NCBI RefSeq assembly: GCF_000282115.1
Contig: NZ_AKJY01000003.1
Coordinates: 62,001 to 126,000, forward strand
DNA: 64,000 nt
Direction: 5' to 3'
DNA from: Chryseobacterium populi
GTDB lineage: Bacteria; Bacteroidota; Bacteroidia; Flavobacteriales; Weeksellaceae
The notes below the pieces were generated by a model. It had not been told where the DNA came from. It ran no database searches and saw nothing but the letters and a program-made list of their open reading frames with translations. The position numbers were made by a program, and so were the translations under genes. This document shows positions 16,207-25,121 of this stretch, piece after piece; position 1 is the stretch's first letter; each line of letters opens with the position of its first letter.

Positions 16207-17412
16207 ATGATGAAGAATGAAATAAGAAAAAATACATCATACGCTTTATTAATTATTAATGTACTGGTGGTCATATTGGTTTCCGGCAATTTACGATCAC
16301 CTATAATCTCTGTAGCTCCTGTTCTGAATGATGTGAAAACAGCATTACATCTGGATAATTTTAAGAGCAGTATGCTTACCTCTATTCCATTGTTTATGTT
16401 TGCAACATGTTCGGTTTTAGTGAGCCGATTTTCCCATAAATTAAGTCTCAACAGGTTTTTGCTTTATTCGTTGATTATTCTTGGTTTCGGATTATTTTTA
16501 CGGATTCTGGGGTCAGTCACAACCTTATTTCTGGGTTCTGTTTTTATTGGTCTTGGAATTTGTATCGGGAATGTAGTAACACCGGGATACATTAAAAATA
16601 ACTTTCCGAAGCAGATTGGCCTGATGACCGGAATTTTTGCTGTAGCCATGAATCTTACAGCGGCACTGGCTTCAGGTTTCAGTATGAGTATCGGGAAATG
16701 GACAGGTTACGGATGGCGTGGTTCTTTGGGAATATGGCTGGTGATTACCCTTTTGGCTCTTCTGGTAGTTATCCTTGAAATAGTTTTCAATAAAAGAAAT
16801 TCTGATAACAAGAAAACAAAAGCGGCCGTTTCGGACTTTAACATGTTTAAATCTGCCCAAGCCTAGAATATCAGTATTTTTATGGGTTTGCAGTCTTTGT
16901 TTTATTATTGTCTTGTAACCTGGCTTCCGGCTGTACTTACAGATTATCACATGCAGGAAAATGATACGGGATGGGTTTTATTTGTCATTCAGATTACGAT
17001 GATCCCGGTAACTTTCTGCTCTCCTGTTATAGCTAATAAGATGAAAAATCAAAAGTTGCTGATTGTTTTCATATGCTCGTTAATGCTGATCAGTACATTG
17101 ATGTTTGCATGGCTGAAATCTCAATGGATTTATGGAAATGCCATTATGATCGGATTAGCTAACGGATTATCGTTCAGTCTTGCCATTTTATTCTTTTCAT
17201 TAAGGACGAAATCTACGGCCAATGCGATTAAAATTTCGGGGATGGCACAATCTGTAGGATATTTGATTGCGGCTTTCGGGCCTCCGGTTTTCGGAAAGCT
17301 GCATGATTGGGATGAGTCATGGAGAAGTTCCTTTTATTTTTTAAGTTTTTCTGTAATGCTGATGTTTTATTTCGGAATGAAGGCGGCCAGGATGAAATAT
17401 GTGGAAGAATAA
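16207..17412 (+). pseudogene. CynX/NimT-type MFS transporter split by an in-frame TAG
   Basis: The two halves (219 and about 181 residues) are in the same frame. They are separated by a single TAG at 16864-16866 in the context KSAQA-stop-NISIFMGLQSL. In this family the position is normally Trp (AWQVTLFMGLQS), so a TGG to TAG change is the simplest explanation. Both halves have the expected helices: VLVVILVSGNLRSPIISVAP at the start and VGYLIAAFGPPVFGKLHDW near the end. Homologues export or take up cyanate-like or nitroimidazole-like small compounds. Without readthrough the cell makes only the first six helices. Confidence 0.88.
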
Positions 17413-17413
17413 T

Positions 17414-17438
17414 GGCGGCTTCGGGAGCCTCAGCCGCC
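17414..17438. repeat. REP-like hairpin repeat, copy 1
   Basis: A 25-bp palindromic unit, GGCGGCTTCGGGAGCCTCAG plus CCGCC, with GGCGGCT/AGCCGCC arms. It lies between the convergent MFS remnant and the MBL gene. It is the same element as the two copies at 42356-42515, with compensatory changes in both arms that preserve pairing. Confidence 0.8.
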
Positions 17439-17464
17439 CTGTTATTTAAGGATTGTGGAAAAGT

Positions 17465-18220
17465 TTAGAAATTAAGAACGGTTTCTTCACCGTCATTTAA
17501 AATAAAGCATCTTTTTTCTAATCCGTTTTCGGCGATCCTCGCCAGGATAAAATTTCTGTCTTCTTTACAATGGCTTACGGCTTCCAGATGGGTTATCCAT
17601 ATGCTTGCTTCAGGAGCATATTCGCAGAGACTGATAATATCTTTACTGGTCATGATAATGGGATTTCCTACAGAAAATGTGGCTGCACCTCCTGCTACAA
17701 TAATGTGTTTTGGTTGATGCCGGGTAATCTCTTCTGCCACTTGCGGATACCAGATACTGTCACCAACGATATAAACAGTTTGGTCTGAAACTTTGAATAC
17801 AAATCCATTTACCAGGCCCATTTTTTCTCCTATTTCACCCGTTCCGTGAAGGCCTTTGGTTAATGAAATATGTATGTTCTTCCAGATAATACTTTCATTA
17901 ATGGGAATGATATTTTTAAATCCATATTCTGAAATCTGAGCCGAAATGGCAGAAGGACAGATGATCGGAAGGTTTTTATCCAAAAGGTCAATAGCTGCCT
18001 GATCCCAATGATCGGGATGAAGATGGGTAACGGCAACAGCATCTGTTTTTTCAAGCTTTTCTATTAATTCGTTTCGGTCAAAAGGAAGGTCGACCAACGG
18101 ATTCAATAATTCATTGCCGGTCATCGGAAATTGATTTTCGCCAAGCATAGGATCAATGAGAATACGGATGCCATCAATATCCAGCAGTAAGGTGGCATTG
18201 CGCCATAATTGTAATTTCAT
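17465..18220 (-). CDS. MBL-fold metallo-hydrolase (UlaG-like)
   Basis: A 251-residue metallo-beta-lactamase-fold protein. The metal motif THLHPDHWD lies near residues 65-73 and GDSIWYPQ near residue 153 supplies the bridging Asp. ITHLEAVSHC near residue 210 supplies the late His. The N-terminal pattern ATLLLDIDGIRILIDPMLGE is that of the UlaG/RNase-Z-like subgroup. The substrate is unknown. An HxlR-type regulator gene is divergent about 190 bp upstream, and such regulators often control a neighbouring enzyme of this kind, but that regulator is now broken. Confidence 0.85.
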   Translation of the reverse strand: MKLQLWRNATLLLDIDGIRILIDPMLGENQFPMTGNELLNPLVDLPFDRNELIEKLEKTDAVAVTHLHPDHWDQAAIDLLDKNLPIICPSAISAQISEYGFKNIIPINESIIWKNIHISLTKGLHGTGEIGEKMGLVNGFVFKVSDQTVYIVGDSIWYPQVAEEITRHQPKHIIVAGGAATFSVGNPIIMTSKDIISLCEYAPEASIWITHLEAVSHCKEDRNFILARIAENGLEKRCFILNDGEETVLNF

Positions 18221-18359
18221 GTTTTAAATTTTTGTCTGTACAAAGCTATTGCTTAAACAAGACCTGGTCATGGATGGTTACCGAAAGGTTATCCATTTTG
18301 CTGAAAAATACAGGTTTGAAAGATTAATCCGGAAGACTTACCGGTTTTATTTTTCTCTT

Positions 18360-18367
18360 TAGATTTG
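18360..18367 (+). promoter_or_regulatory. Promoter -7 element of the HxlR gene
   Basis: TAGATTTG matches TAnnTTTG, 40 bp upstream of the ATG at 18407. Confidence 0.45.
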
Positions 18368-18406
18368 CAAAACTATATTGAGGCTGATAGCTATAAAAAT
18401 AAACCA

Positions 18407-18710
18407 ATGAATTTTGAAGAATTTAAAAACTGTGGATTGAGGCGCAGCCTGGACATGATTTCCGGGAAATGGAAACCGCTTATTTTATTTAATCTTTATG
18501 AGGATAAAGAAATACGCTTTGTAGAATTGTGGCGGAGAATGCCGAGAGTTTCAAAGAAAGTGCTGGCCGAACAACTTAAACAACTGGAGGAAGATCAGAT
18601 CATTCAAAGGATTGAGGTCTATAATTTCCCTCCGGAAGTTTACAGATAAAGCTGTTGTTTTGGGGCCGATTCTTAATCAGCTGCACCAATGGGGAACTGA
18701 TTTTAATTGA
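18407..18710 (+). pseudogene. HxlR-family regulator, C-terminal frameshift
   Basis: From the ATG at 18407 the protein reads MNFEEFKNCGLRRSLDMISG and continues KWKPLILFNL, the standard HxlR winged-helix start, to YNFPPEVYR and a premature TAA. The missing end is found in the next frame as TDKAVVLGPILNQLHQWGTDFN, stopping at 18710. The junction GAAGTTTACAGATAAA looks like the result of a short deletion (about 11 bp, removing one V-Y-R-L stretch) between similar TTTACAG/TTACAG sequences. The DNA-binding helices are intact but the dimerisation helix is lost. The last bases overlap the bioA stop. Confidence 0.8.
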
Positions 18711-19992
18711 TTTTCTCATTTTTAAAATGATCTAAAACTTCTATGATATTCTGGTATACAAAATCAAGTTCTTCTGAAGTAATGCAATAAGGCGGTACCA
18801 GATACATTACGTTTCCGAGCGGACGAATGATAATCCCACGTTGCAGAAATTCATCATAAAACATCTTCCCTGTTTCATTAAAATAAGAAGTCTGTTGAGT
18901 GGTTTTCAGTTCCCATGCCAATATAGTCCCGGTCTGACGGACATTTTCCATCATAGGATGTTGTTTAAGTATTTCAGCAAAACCGGAATGCTGTTCCATA
19001 ATCCGTTGTATATCAAGCTGAGTTTTTTCCTGTAATAAAATTTCCATGCTTGCTAAAGCAGCTGTACAGGCTAACGGATTGGCGGTAAAGGAATGGCCAT
19101 GGAATAAGGTTTTATATTTGTCATCAGATAAAAAAGCATTATAAATTTCTTCCGAACAGGTGGTAATTCCCATAGGCATTGTTCCACCGGTCAGTCCTTT
19201 TGAGAAGCACATGATATCCGGCTTTTCAGAAAGATGGTCGGCAGCAAATAATTTTCCGGTTCTTCCGAATCCTGTAAAGACTTCATCCTGAATCATCAGT
19301 ATTTCTTTATTTCTGCAAAATTTCATCAATTCACTTAAATTTTCTGCATCATGCATCAGCATTCCTGCAGCTCCCTGCACCAATGGCTCGTAAATAAAAC
19401 AAGCGATCTCATCACCGAGATGATCAATCTGCTCTTTTAAATTTTCAAGGTTTTCTTTTACAGGAATATCGATGAAAACCACTTCAAAAAGCATATCTCC
19501 GAAAGGTTTTGTCCAGGCACTTCTGCCACTTACAGACATTGCCCCGAAAGTATCACCATGATAGGCATTTTTAAAAGCCAGTACTTTTGTTTTGGATTTT
19601 CCGATGTTATAGGTATACTGAATACACATTTTAAGGGCAACTTCCACAGCGGTAGAGCCGTTATCCGAATAGAAAACCTTTTGTTGGTTTTTGGGAAGCA
19701 GGCTTAATAAGTTTTCAGAAAGCTGTATCGCCGGCTCATGGGTAAAGCCTGCAAAAATTACCTGCTCAAGGGTATTCAGCTGTTCAGAAATACGCCGGGC
19801 AATATAAGGATGGGCGTGGCCATGCAGGGTAACCCACCATGAAGAAACTGCATCTATGTATTTTTTTCCTTTATTGTCATAAAGATAAACACCCTTTCCT
19901 TTAACAATGGGAATCGCATCATCAGCTGTTTTCATCTGGGTATACGGATGCCAGTTGACTGCCCGGTCGCGTTTTTGTAAATCGTTGTGCAT
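18703..19992 (-). CDS. bioA: Adenosylmethionine-8-amino-7-oxononanoate aminotransferase
   Basis: A 429-residue class III aminotransferase. Key regions are WHPYTQMK near residue 15, VSSWWVTLHGHAHP (the WW pair of the BioA substrate pocket) near residue 50, QDEVFTGFGRTG near residue 237 and CFSKGLTGGTMPMG with the PLP lysine near residue 272. It converts KAPA to 7,8-diaminopelargonate using SAM as amino donor. It is separated from bioB by 183 bp that carry a repeat, so it may be transcribed separately or weakly coupled. Length is normal. Confidence 0.96.
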   Translation of the reverse strand: MHNDLQKRDRAVNWHPYTQMKTADDAIPIVKGKGVYLYDNKGKKYIDAVSSWWVTLHGHAHPYIARRISEQLNTLEQVIFAGFTHEPAIQLSENLLSLLPKNQQKVFYSDNGSTAVEVALKMCIQYTYNIGKSKTKVLAFKNAYHGDTFGAMSVSGRSAWTKPFGDMLFEVVFIDIPVKENLENLKEQIDHLGDEIACFIYEPLVQGAAGMLMHDAENLSELMKFCRNKEILMIQDEVFTGFGRTGKLFAADHLSEKPDIMCFSKGLTGGTMPMGITTCSEEIYNAFLSDDKYKTLFHGHSFTANPLACTAALASMEILLQEKTQLDIQRIMEQHSGFAEILKQHPMMENVRQTGTILAWELKTTQQTSYFNETGKMFYDEFLQRGIIIRPLGNVMYLVPPYCITSEELDFVYQNIIEVLDHFKNEKIN

Positions 19993-20000
19993 TAGATTTT

Positions 20001-20172
20001 TGAGTTATGAGTTATGAATTATGAATTATGAATTATGGGTTATGAGTTTTTTCAGTTATAATTATAAGCTGTTAGCAAAGACTTCAGGTGCAAAAAGTGT
20101 TTTTTATGGCTTCGGTTCTCAGGCTTCCCGCTTCCAGGTAACTCATAATTCATAACTCAAAACTTATAACTT
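20001..20172. repeat. AACTCATAATTCATAACTC-type element, copy 1
   Basis: The left arm (20001-20050) is a run of GAGTTATGAATTATG units. The right arm (20139-20172) carries the complementary ACTCATAATTCATAACTC. About 90 bp lie between them, including CTTCCCGCTTCC. The arms can fold into a long stem. It fills the gap between bioB and bioA, starting 3 bp after the bioB stop. A related copy lies at 63721-63840. Confidence 0.75.
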
Positions 20173-20175
20173 CTA

Positions 20176-21150
20176 TCAAGCTTTCATAGGTTTTAATCCC
20201 AATGTTTCCAGCATCTGCATATCTTCGGAAACGCCCGGATTTGGGGTCACCAATAAGGTTTCTCTTTCTCCTGTGAAAATAGAATTGGCTCCGGCCATAA
20301 AACACCATGCCTGCTCGGTTTCCGTCATTTCTATACGCCCTGCGCTAAGGCGGACCATTGAGGAAGGCATCACAATTCTTGCTGTTGCAATCATTCTTAC
20401 CATTTCCCAGGAATCTACTTTTTCATTATCCTGAAGCGGTGTTCCTTCTACCCTTGCCAGGGCATTGATCGGAACTGACTCCGGATGCTTAGGCATGGTT
20501 GCCAATGTCAGCAACATGGAGATGCGGTCCCGGTGGGTTTCCCCAAGACCGATAATCCCTCCTGAACATACTGTGATTCCTGCTTTTCTTACATTATTGA
20601 TAGTGTTGATTCTGTTATCAAAAGTGCGGGTCGAAATAATCTCTTCATAATACTGCTCTGAGGTATCCAGATTGTGATTGTAAGCATATAATCCTGCTTC
20701 CTGTAGGCGTACGGCTTGTTCCTCAGTTAACATTCCAAGGGTACAGCAGACTTCCAGTCCCAATTCATTCACCCCTTTTACCATATCAATTACACGGTCA
20801 AAATCACGGTTGTTACGCACTTCACGCCAAGCTGCAGCCATACAGAAACGTGATGAACCGCTGTCTTTTGCTTTTTGGGCATGGGCAATAACGGTCTCTG
20901 TGGGTAATAAAGCCTGTACTTTGATATTGGTGTGGTAGCGTGCTGCCTGTCCGCAATAAGAGCAGTCTTCCGGGCAGCCACCGGTTTTTATGGATAATAA
21001 TGTTGAGATCTGTACTTCTGAAGGGTCGTGCCATTCACGGTGTATGGTAGCTGCTTTATAAATTAATTCCAGTAAAGGCTGATGATAAATTGCCTCTATT
21101 TCTTCTTTAGTCCAGTTATTTCTGATTTCTGTTTTTTTATCCGTTATCAT
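20176..21150 (-). CDS. bioB: Biotin synthase
   Basis: A 324-residue radical SAM enzyme. The cluster motif [10 protein letters not shown] lies near residues 54-63, with further BioB motifs [31 protein letters not shown] and GGIIGLGET. It inserts sulfur into dethiobiotin, with the [2Fe-2S] cluster as donor in the family. Its start overlaps the bioD stop by 4 bp (ATGA), so it is translationally coupled to bioD. Confidence 0.97.
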   Translation of the reverse strand: MITDKKTEIRNNWTKEEIEAIYHQPLLELIYKAATIHREWHDPSEVQISTLLSIKTGGCPEDCSYCGQAARYHTNIKVQALLPTETVIAHAQKAKDSGSSRFCMAAAWREVRNNRDFDRVIDMVKGVNELGLEVCCTLGMLTEEQAVRLQEAGLYAYNHNLDTSEQYYEEIISTRTFDNRINTINNVRKAGITVCSGGIIGLGETHRDRISMLLTLATMPKHPESVPINALARVEGTPLQDNEKVDSWEMVRMIATARIVMPSSMVRLSAGRIEMTETEQAWCFMAGANSIFTGERETLLVTPNPGVSEDMQMLETLGLKPMKA

Positions 21151-21761
21151 AAGTTTGTTAATTGTTTTGCTATTGCTGTAATATTCTCTATTGTCATTGA
21201 ATGTATATCAGGAAACCTGATGATTTTTGTTTTTCTTTCTGTATAATTAATGATAATCCGTTCCGTATCGGGTGGAAAAACTCCGTTGAGAATCAGGGTG
21301 TCTATTATCAGCCCTCTTTCTTTTAATGCCATTATTGAAAGTAAACTATGATTAATACATCCTAAATAATTCCTTACCACCAGGGCAACAGGAAGCTTTA
21401 GTTTTTCGATTAGGTCGATCATCAGTTCACTATCCGAAAGCGGGACCATCAATCCGCCTGCTCCCTCTACAATTAAAGGTTTTGAGGTTTGTGGTAGCTG
21501 AAAATCATTTACCCGGATCAGTTTATTTTCTTCGGCTGCAGACTGGTGTGGTGATGCAGCAAGCTTCAGACGGTAAGTTTCAGGATGACAGAATACATTA
21601 TCTCCTGCCCAGTCTCTGATTTTCATGCTGTCTGTATAATGAAGGTCTCCCGATTGTATGGGCTTCCAGTAATCTGCATGAAAATATTGAACTAATACTG
21701 CCGAGCAAAACGTCTTCCCTACTTCAGTTCCGATTCCTGTTACAAATAATTTCTTCTGCAT
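21147..21761 (-). CDS. bioD: Dethiobiotin synthetase
   Basis: A 204-residue ATP-dependent ligase. The P-loop [10 protein letters not shown] lies at residues 10-19, and [15 protein letters not shown] near residue 103 is the second nucleotide motif. It closes the ureido ring of dethiobiotin from 7,8-diaminopelargonate and CO2. It lies 3 bp downstream of bioF and overlaps bioB. The C-terminus is somewhat short compared with enterobacterial BioD (about 220) but is within family range. Confidence 0.95.
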   Translation of the reverse strand: MQKKLFVTGIGTEVGKTFCSAVLVQYFHADYWKPIQSGDLHYTDSMKIRDWAGDNVFCHPETYRLKLAASPHQSAAEENKLIRVNDFQLPQTSKPLIVEGAGGLMVPLSDSELMIDLIEKLKLPVALVVRNYLGCINHSLLSIMALKERGLIIDTLILNGVFPPDTERIIINYTERKTKIIRFPDIHSMTIENITAIAKQLTNL

Positions 21762-21764
21762 TTT

Positions 21765-22880
21765 TTAATTGCCTGATCTTTTAATAGTTTCACATAATTT
21801 TTCAATCTCCTCTTGCGTATTGAAGCTATGCAGACAGATCCTGAGACGTTCAGTACCTTCCTTAACAGTCGGACTATAGACTGCATAGGTCAGGAATCCA
21901 TTTTCGGATAAATTTTGCTGTAAGGCTTTTAAACGCTGATTATCAGGAACAATAATCGCCTGTACCGGGCTGTTTTCTGCAGATGGAGAGTCCAGTCCAT
22001 GTTTTGTGAAGTGGCTTATATTCCTTTGTAGATTTTCTTTAAGCTTTGGATGGTAATTTAAAAATTCATATCCTGTTTTTATAGCTGACCATTGAAAATC
22101 CTGTGCTGAAGTGGTGTAAATAAAAGGTGTTGCAAAATTAATCAGAAAAGATTTGATGAGTTCATTACTTAAAATGGTGGCTCCGTGCGATCCCAACGCT
22201 TTTCCGTAAGTGATTACCGTGGCCATCACCTTATCCTGCAGCTGATATTCTGTAACCAGCCCGTAGCCAAAAACTCCGAATGCATGGGCTTCATCTACGA
22301 ATAATCCTGCAGAATATTTTTCGGCAAGCTGTGCAATTTCCTGAATCGGGGCGATATCTCCTTCCATGGAATACAGGCTTTCTATGGCAATAAAACATTG
22401 ACCATTCTGTCTTTGAAGCTTTTCTTCCAAACTTGTAAGATCATTATGTTTGAATTTTATTTTTTTTGCATTAGACATCGTACAGGCATCGTGTACCGAC
22501 CTGTGGATCTGTTCATCAATGATAATGGTATCAAACCTTCCCGGAAGTGTTGAAAATAGAGCAAGGTTGGCATTGTATCCCGATGGAAACAAAAGTGCTG
22601 CAGGGTAATCATGTTGCTTTGCAATATATTCTTCCGTTTCTGTGACCACAGGGCTGTTTCCGCTGATAAGCCTTGAACCGGTACTTCCAGATAATAATTC
22701 AGGATGGTCTGATACTTTTTTTAGCAGCAATTGCTGAAAGTCTTTGTTTCGGGCTAATCCCAGATAATCATTGGAGCAAAAATCAATTCCTTCATATTTT
22801 GGTCGTAAAAACCTGAATGTTCCTTCTGTTTTTCTTTTTTCCAATGCTTTTTTCCAATGGGAGAAATAACGATCCGGCAT
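21765..22880 (-). CDS. bioF: 8-amino-7-oxononanoate synthase
   Basis: A 371-residue alpha-oxoamine synthase. Motifs are FCSNDYLGLA near residue 32, GSTGSRLISGNSP near residue 64, IDEQIHRSVHDAC, VDEAHAFGVFG near residue 194 and TYGKALGSHGA with the PLP lysine near residue 224. It condenses pimeloyl thioester with alanine. It lies 1 bp after the ferritin-like gene, so the two are one transcriptional unit and probably translationally coupled. Confidence 0.95.
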   Translation of the reverse strand: MPDRYFSHWKKALEKRKTEGTFRFLRPKYEGIDFCSNDYLGLARNKDFQQLLLKKVSDHPELLSGSTGSRLISGNSPVVTETEEYIAKQHDYPAALLFPSGYNANLALFSTLPGRFDTIIIDEQIHRSVHDACTMSNAKKIKFKHNDLTSLEEKLQRQNGQCFIAIESLYSMEGDIAPIQEIAQLAEKYSAGLFVDEAHAFGVFGYGLVTEYQLQDKVMATVITYGKALGSHGATILSNELIKSFLINFATPFIYTTSAQDFQWSAIKTGYEFLNYHPKLKENLQRNISHFTKHGLDSPSAENSPVQAIIVPDNQRLKALQQNLSENGFLTYAVYSPTVKEGTERLRICLHSFNTQEEIEKLCETIKRSGN

Positions 22881-22881
22881 A

Positions 22882-23499
22882 TCAGTTAAGCAGTGTTATT
22901 TCTTTGGCTATAGAATTCAGCCACTGATGATGAAGTTCTTTTTCAATATTCTGAACATGTTCTGCATGCAGCTTCCAGTCGTCTGAAAAATCATTCAGCT
23001 GATTGATCATTTCTTCCAGATGCCCTTCTTCTTCCAGAATAATTGATTTGACCATGATTTTGGATGATTCTTTGGTAAGAATATCCTGATAAACGGGATA
23101 AAGCTCATCGGCACGTACTTCTATGGCATATGTTACAAAAAGATAGGCGGCATATCTCAGCTCTTCCTTATTTAGCTGAAATGTCTTTTGCAGGTATTTG
23201 CAGGTTTTGATATCCAGAGAATGAAGATATTGTCTTGTAGCTGATGGTGCTAAAAGCTCGTGCAGCTCGTAGGTTTTACAAAGTTCAGGGTTCAGTTTTC
23301 CGATCTGCTTTTTCAGGTAATAAGCATGGCGGTGCTCTTCTGCGGCGTGTTTCAGCTGGATTTGAGTCACTTGTGTAGGATGCTCACAGCCGGATATTTT
23401 CCTGGCACCGGCATTCTCCATAAAGGATAATGTATTCAGCCATTTGGCATGTGTTTCATTATCCTGTACAATGGTTTGCAATAGATTGTGAAATTCCAT
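22882..23499 (-). CDS. Ferritin-like (probable diiron) helical protein heading the biotin operon
   Basis: A 205-residue all-helical protein. Metal-ligand candidates follow the ferritin-like pattern: Glu28 in SFMENAGARK, Glu55 and His58 in AAEEHRHAYY (ExxH), Glu127 in AIEVRADELY, and Glu157 and His160 in LEEEGHLEEM (second ExxH). That is two Glu plus two ExxH pairs, enough for a diiron centre. There is no signal peptide. It is the first gene of the bio operon, 1 bp before bioF. No BioC, BioH, BioG, BioW or BioI is present here, so a role in making or releasing the pimeloyl precursor is an attractive guess. I do not know a characterised homologue. Confidence 0.7.
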   Translation of the reverse strand: MEFHNLLQTIVQDNETHAKWLNTLSFMENAGARKISGCEHPTQVTQIQLKHAAEEHRHAYYLKKQIGKLNPELCKTYELHELLAPSATRQYLHSLDIKTCKYLQKTFQLNKEELRYAAYLFVTYAIEVRADELYPVYQDILTKESSKIMVKSIILEEEGHLEEMINQLNDFSDDWKLHAEHVQNIEKELHHQWLNSIAKEITLLN

Positions 23500-23563
23500 T
23501 ATTTTTATTTTGAACCAAATGTAGTATATTGTCGGATGGTTGTATGGTGCCAGTTTTAATATT

Positions 23564-25051
23564 ATGGATAGTCCGGTTGAAATTCCTTATCAGAGTTTTG
23601 TGAAAATTAACAGAGCTTCAGATACATCGATGTATATGCAGGTGGCGAATCAGTTGATCAATGCCATTCAGAGAGGTTATCTTCCTTTCGGGACCAAGCT
23701 TCCCGGAACGAGAGCGTTGAGCAGGACGCTGGAAGTTCACCGGAATACAATCGTAGCGGTTTATGATGAGCTGTTTGCGCAGGGCTGGGTAGAGAGTATA
23801 CCGAATAAAGGAACTTTTGTAATCGGGAAGAATGAAGAAAAGCCGTTGACATTTAAAGATTTTGAGAAAACCCATCTCGAGCATTATCCTAAAATAACCG
23901 GATTTTCTTTTAAAACTTCCAATATCCTGGATAACCCTTTTGAACATTCAGCTTGTGAATATCTTTTTAACGATGGGGTTCCGGACATCAGACTGACACA
24001 GATTGATCAGCATTCTAAAATTTACAGTTCGATTCTTAAACGGAAAGGGCACCATAAAATGCTGGGGCATTACAACCATGACGGAAGTGAATTTTTTAAG
24101 AAAAACCTGTCTCATTATCTTAATCTATCCCGTGGGTTACCGATTTCTAAAGATAATCTTCTGATTACGCGGAGTACGGAAATGAGTATCTACATTGTTT
24201 CGGAGGTATTGCTTTCTCAGGGTGATACGGTATTGGTAGGAGCTTTAAGTTATTTTTCCGTCAATATGATCTTCCAGAAAGCGGGAGTCAATATCCGGTC
24301 GATTCCCATTGATGAAGAAGGAATTATCGTTGAAAGTGTAAGAGAAGCCTGCAAAAAACAGAAAATACGGATGCTTTATCTTACACCGCATCACCACTAT
24401 CCTACTACAGTTACCTTGAGCGCGCAAAGAAGGCTTGAGCTGCTGAATCTCGCCAATGAGTACGGATTTATTATTCTTGAAGATGATTACGATTATGATT
24501 TCCATTATGATAAAAGCCCGATTCTTCCGCTGGCCAGTGCAGATACAAGCGGAATGGTCGTGTATATCGGGTCATTCGGGAAATCCCTGGCACCCGGTTT
24601 CCGTACCGGGTTTATTGTTGCTCCTGAAAACCTGATGGCAGAACTGCGTAAATATTTAGGAATTATAGACCGGCAAGGCGATATCCTGATGGAACAGGTT
24701 TTAGGGGAAATGATTGCGGAAGGGGAAATCAACCGTTATCTGAAAAAATCACTGAAAATATACCGGGAAAGACGGGATTATTTTGCTTTGCTTTTAGATC
24801 AGTATGTGGGAGATTTTATTGAGTTCAGTAAACCTTCAGGAGGCCTTGCGGTCTGGGCTGAATGGAAAACTCCGGTCAACCTGATGCAGCTTGGGCGTGA
24901 ATGTGCTAAAAATAATTTATTTATTCCCAAAACACTGCTCTATCAGAATAAGGAGCTTTCCGCAATGCGGCTGGGATATGGCCATCTGAATTTTGATGAG
25001 ATGAAGAGCAGTATCGAAATTCTTTCGGACAGTGTGAAAGCTCTACATTAG
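23564..25051 (+). CDS. MocR/PdxR-type regulator (GntR HTH plus aminotransferase fold)
   Basis: A 495-residue protein from the ATG at 23564; a TTG 24 bp earlier is possible but less likely. The N-terminal winged helix (residues about 15-80) contains YMQVANQLINAIQRGYLPFG and TKLPGTRALSRTLEVHRNTI. A class I aminotransferase domain fills the rest, with LEDDYDYDFHY and the PLP-binding Lys340 in IGSFGKSLAPGF. MocR proteins usually sense PLP or an amine-PLP aldimine. The start lies only 64 bp from the divergent ferritin-like/bio operon, so it is a candidate regulator of biotin synthesis; other MocR regulators control vitamin B6 or amine metabolism. Confidence 0.87.
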   Translation: MDSPVEIPYQSFVKINRASDTSMYMQVANQLINAIQRGYLPFGTKLPGTRALSRTLEVHRNTIVAVYDELFAQGWVESIPNKGTFVIGKNEEKPLTFKDFEKTHLEHYPKITGFSFKTSNILDNPFEHSACEYLFNDGVPDIRLTQIDQHSKIYSSILKRKGHHKMLGHYNHDGSEFFKKNLSHYLNLSRGLPISKDNLLITRSTEMSIYIVSEVLLSQGDTVLVGALSYFSVNMIFQKAGVNIRSIPIDEEGIIVESVREACKKQKIRMLYLTPHHHYPTTVTLSAQRRLELLNLANEYGFIILEDDYDYDFHYDKSPILPLASADTSGMVVYIGSFGKSLAPGFRTGFIVAPENLMAELRKYLGIIDRQGDILMEQVLGEMIAEGEINRYLKKSLKIYRERRDYFALLLDQYVGDFIEFSKPSGGLAVWAEWKTPVNLMQLGRECAKNNLFIPKTLLYQNKELSAMRLGYGHLNFDEMKSSIEILSDSVKALH

Positions 25052-25056
25052 TTAAA

Positions 25057-25088
25057 AAAAGTGTAAACCCAGTTACACTTTTCTTTAT
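25057..25088. terminator. Bidirectional terminator
   Basis: AAAGTGTAA (25058-25066), loop acccag, TTACACTTT (25073-25081), with A and T runs on the two sides. It separates the convergent MocR gene and the siderophore operon end. Confidence 0.85.
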
Positions 25089-25121
25089 TTTGTTTTTCAA
25101 TTTTTGTTTATTCCTGATTTC

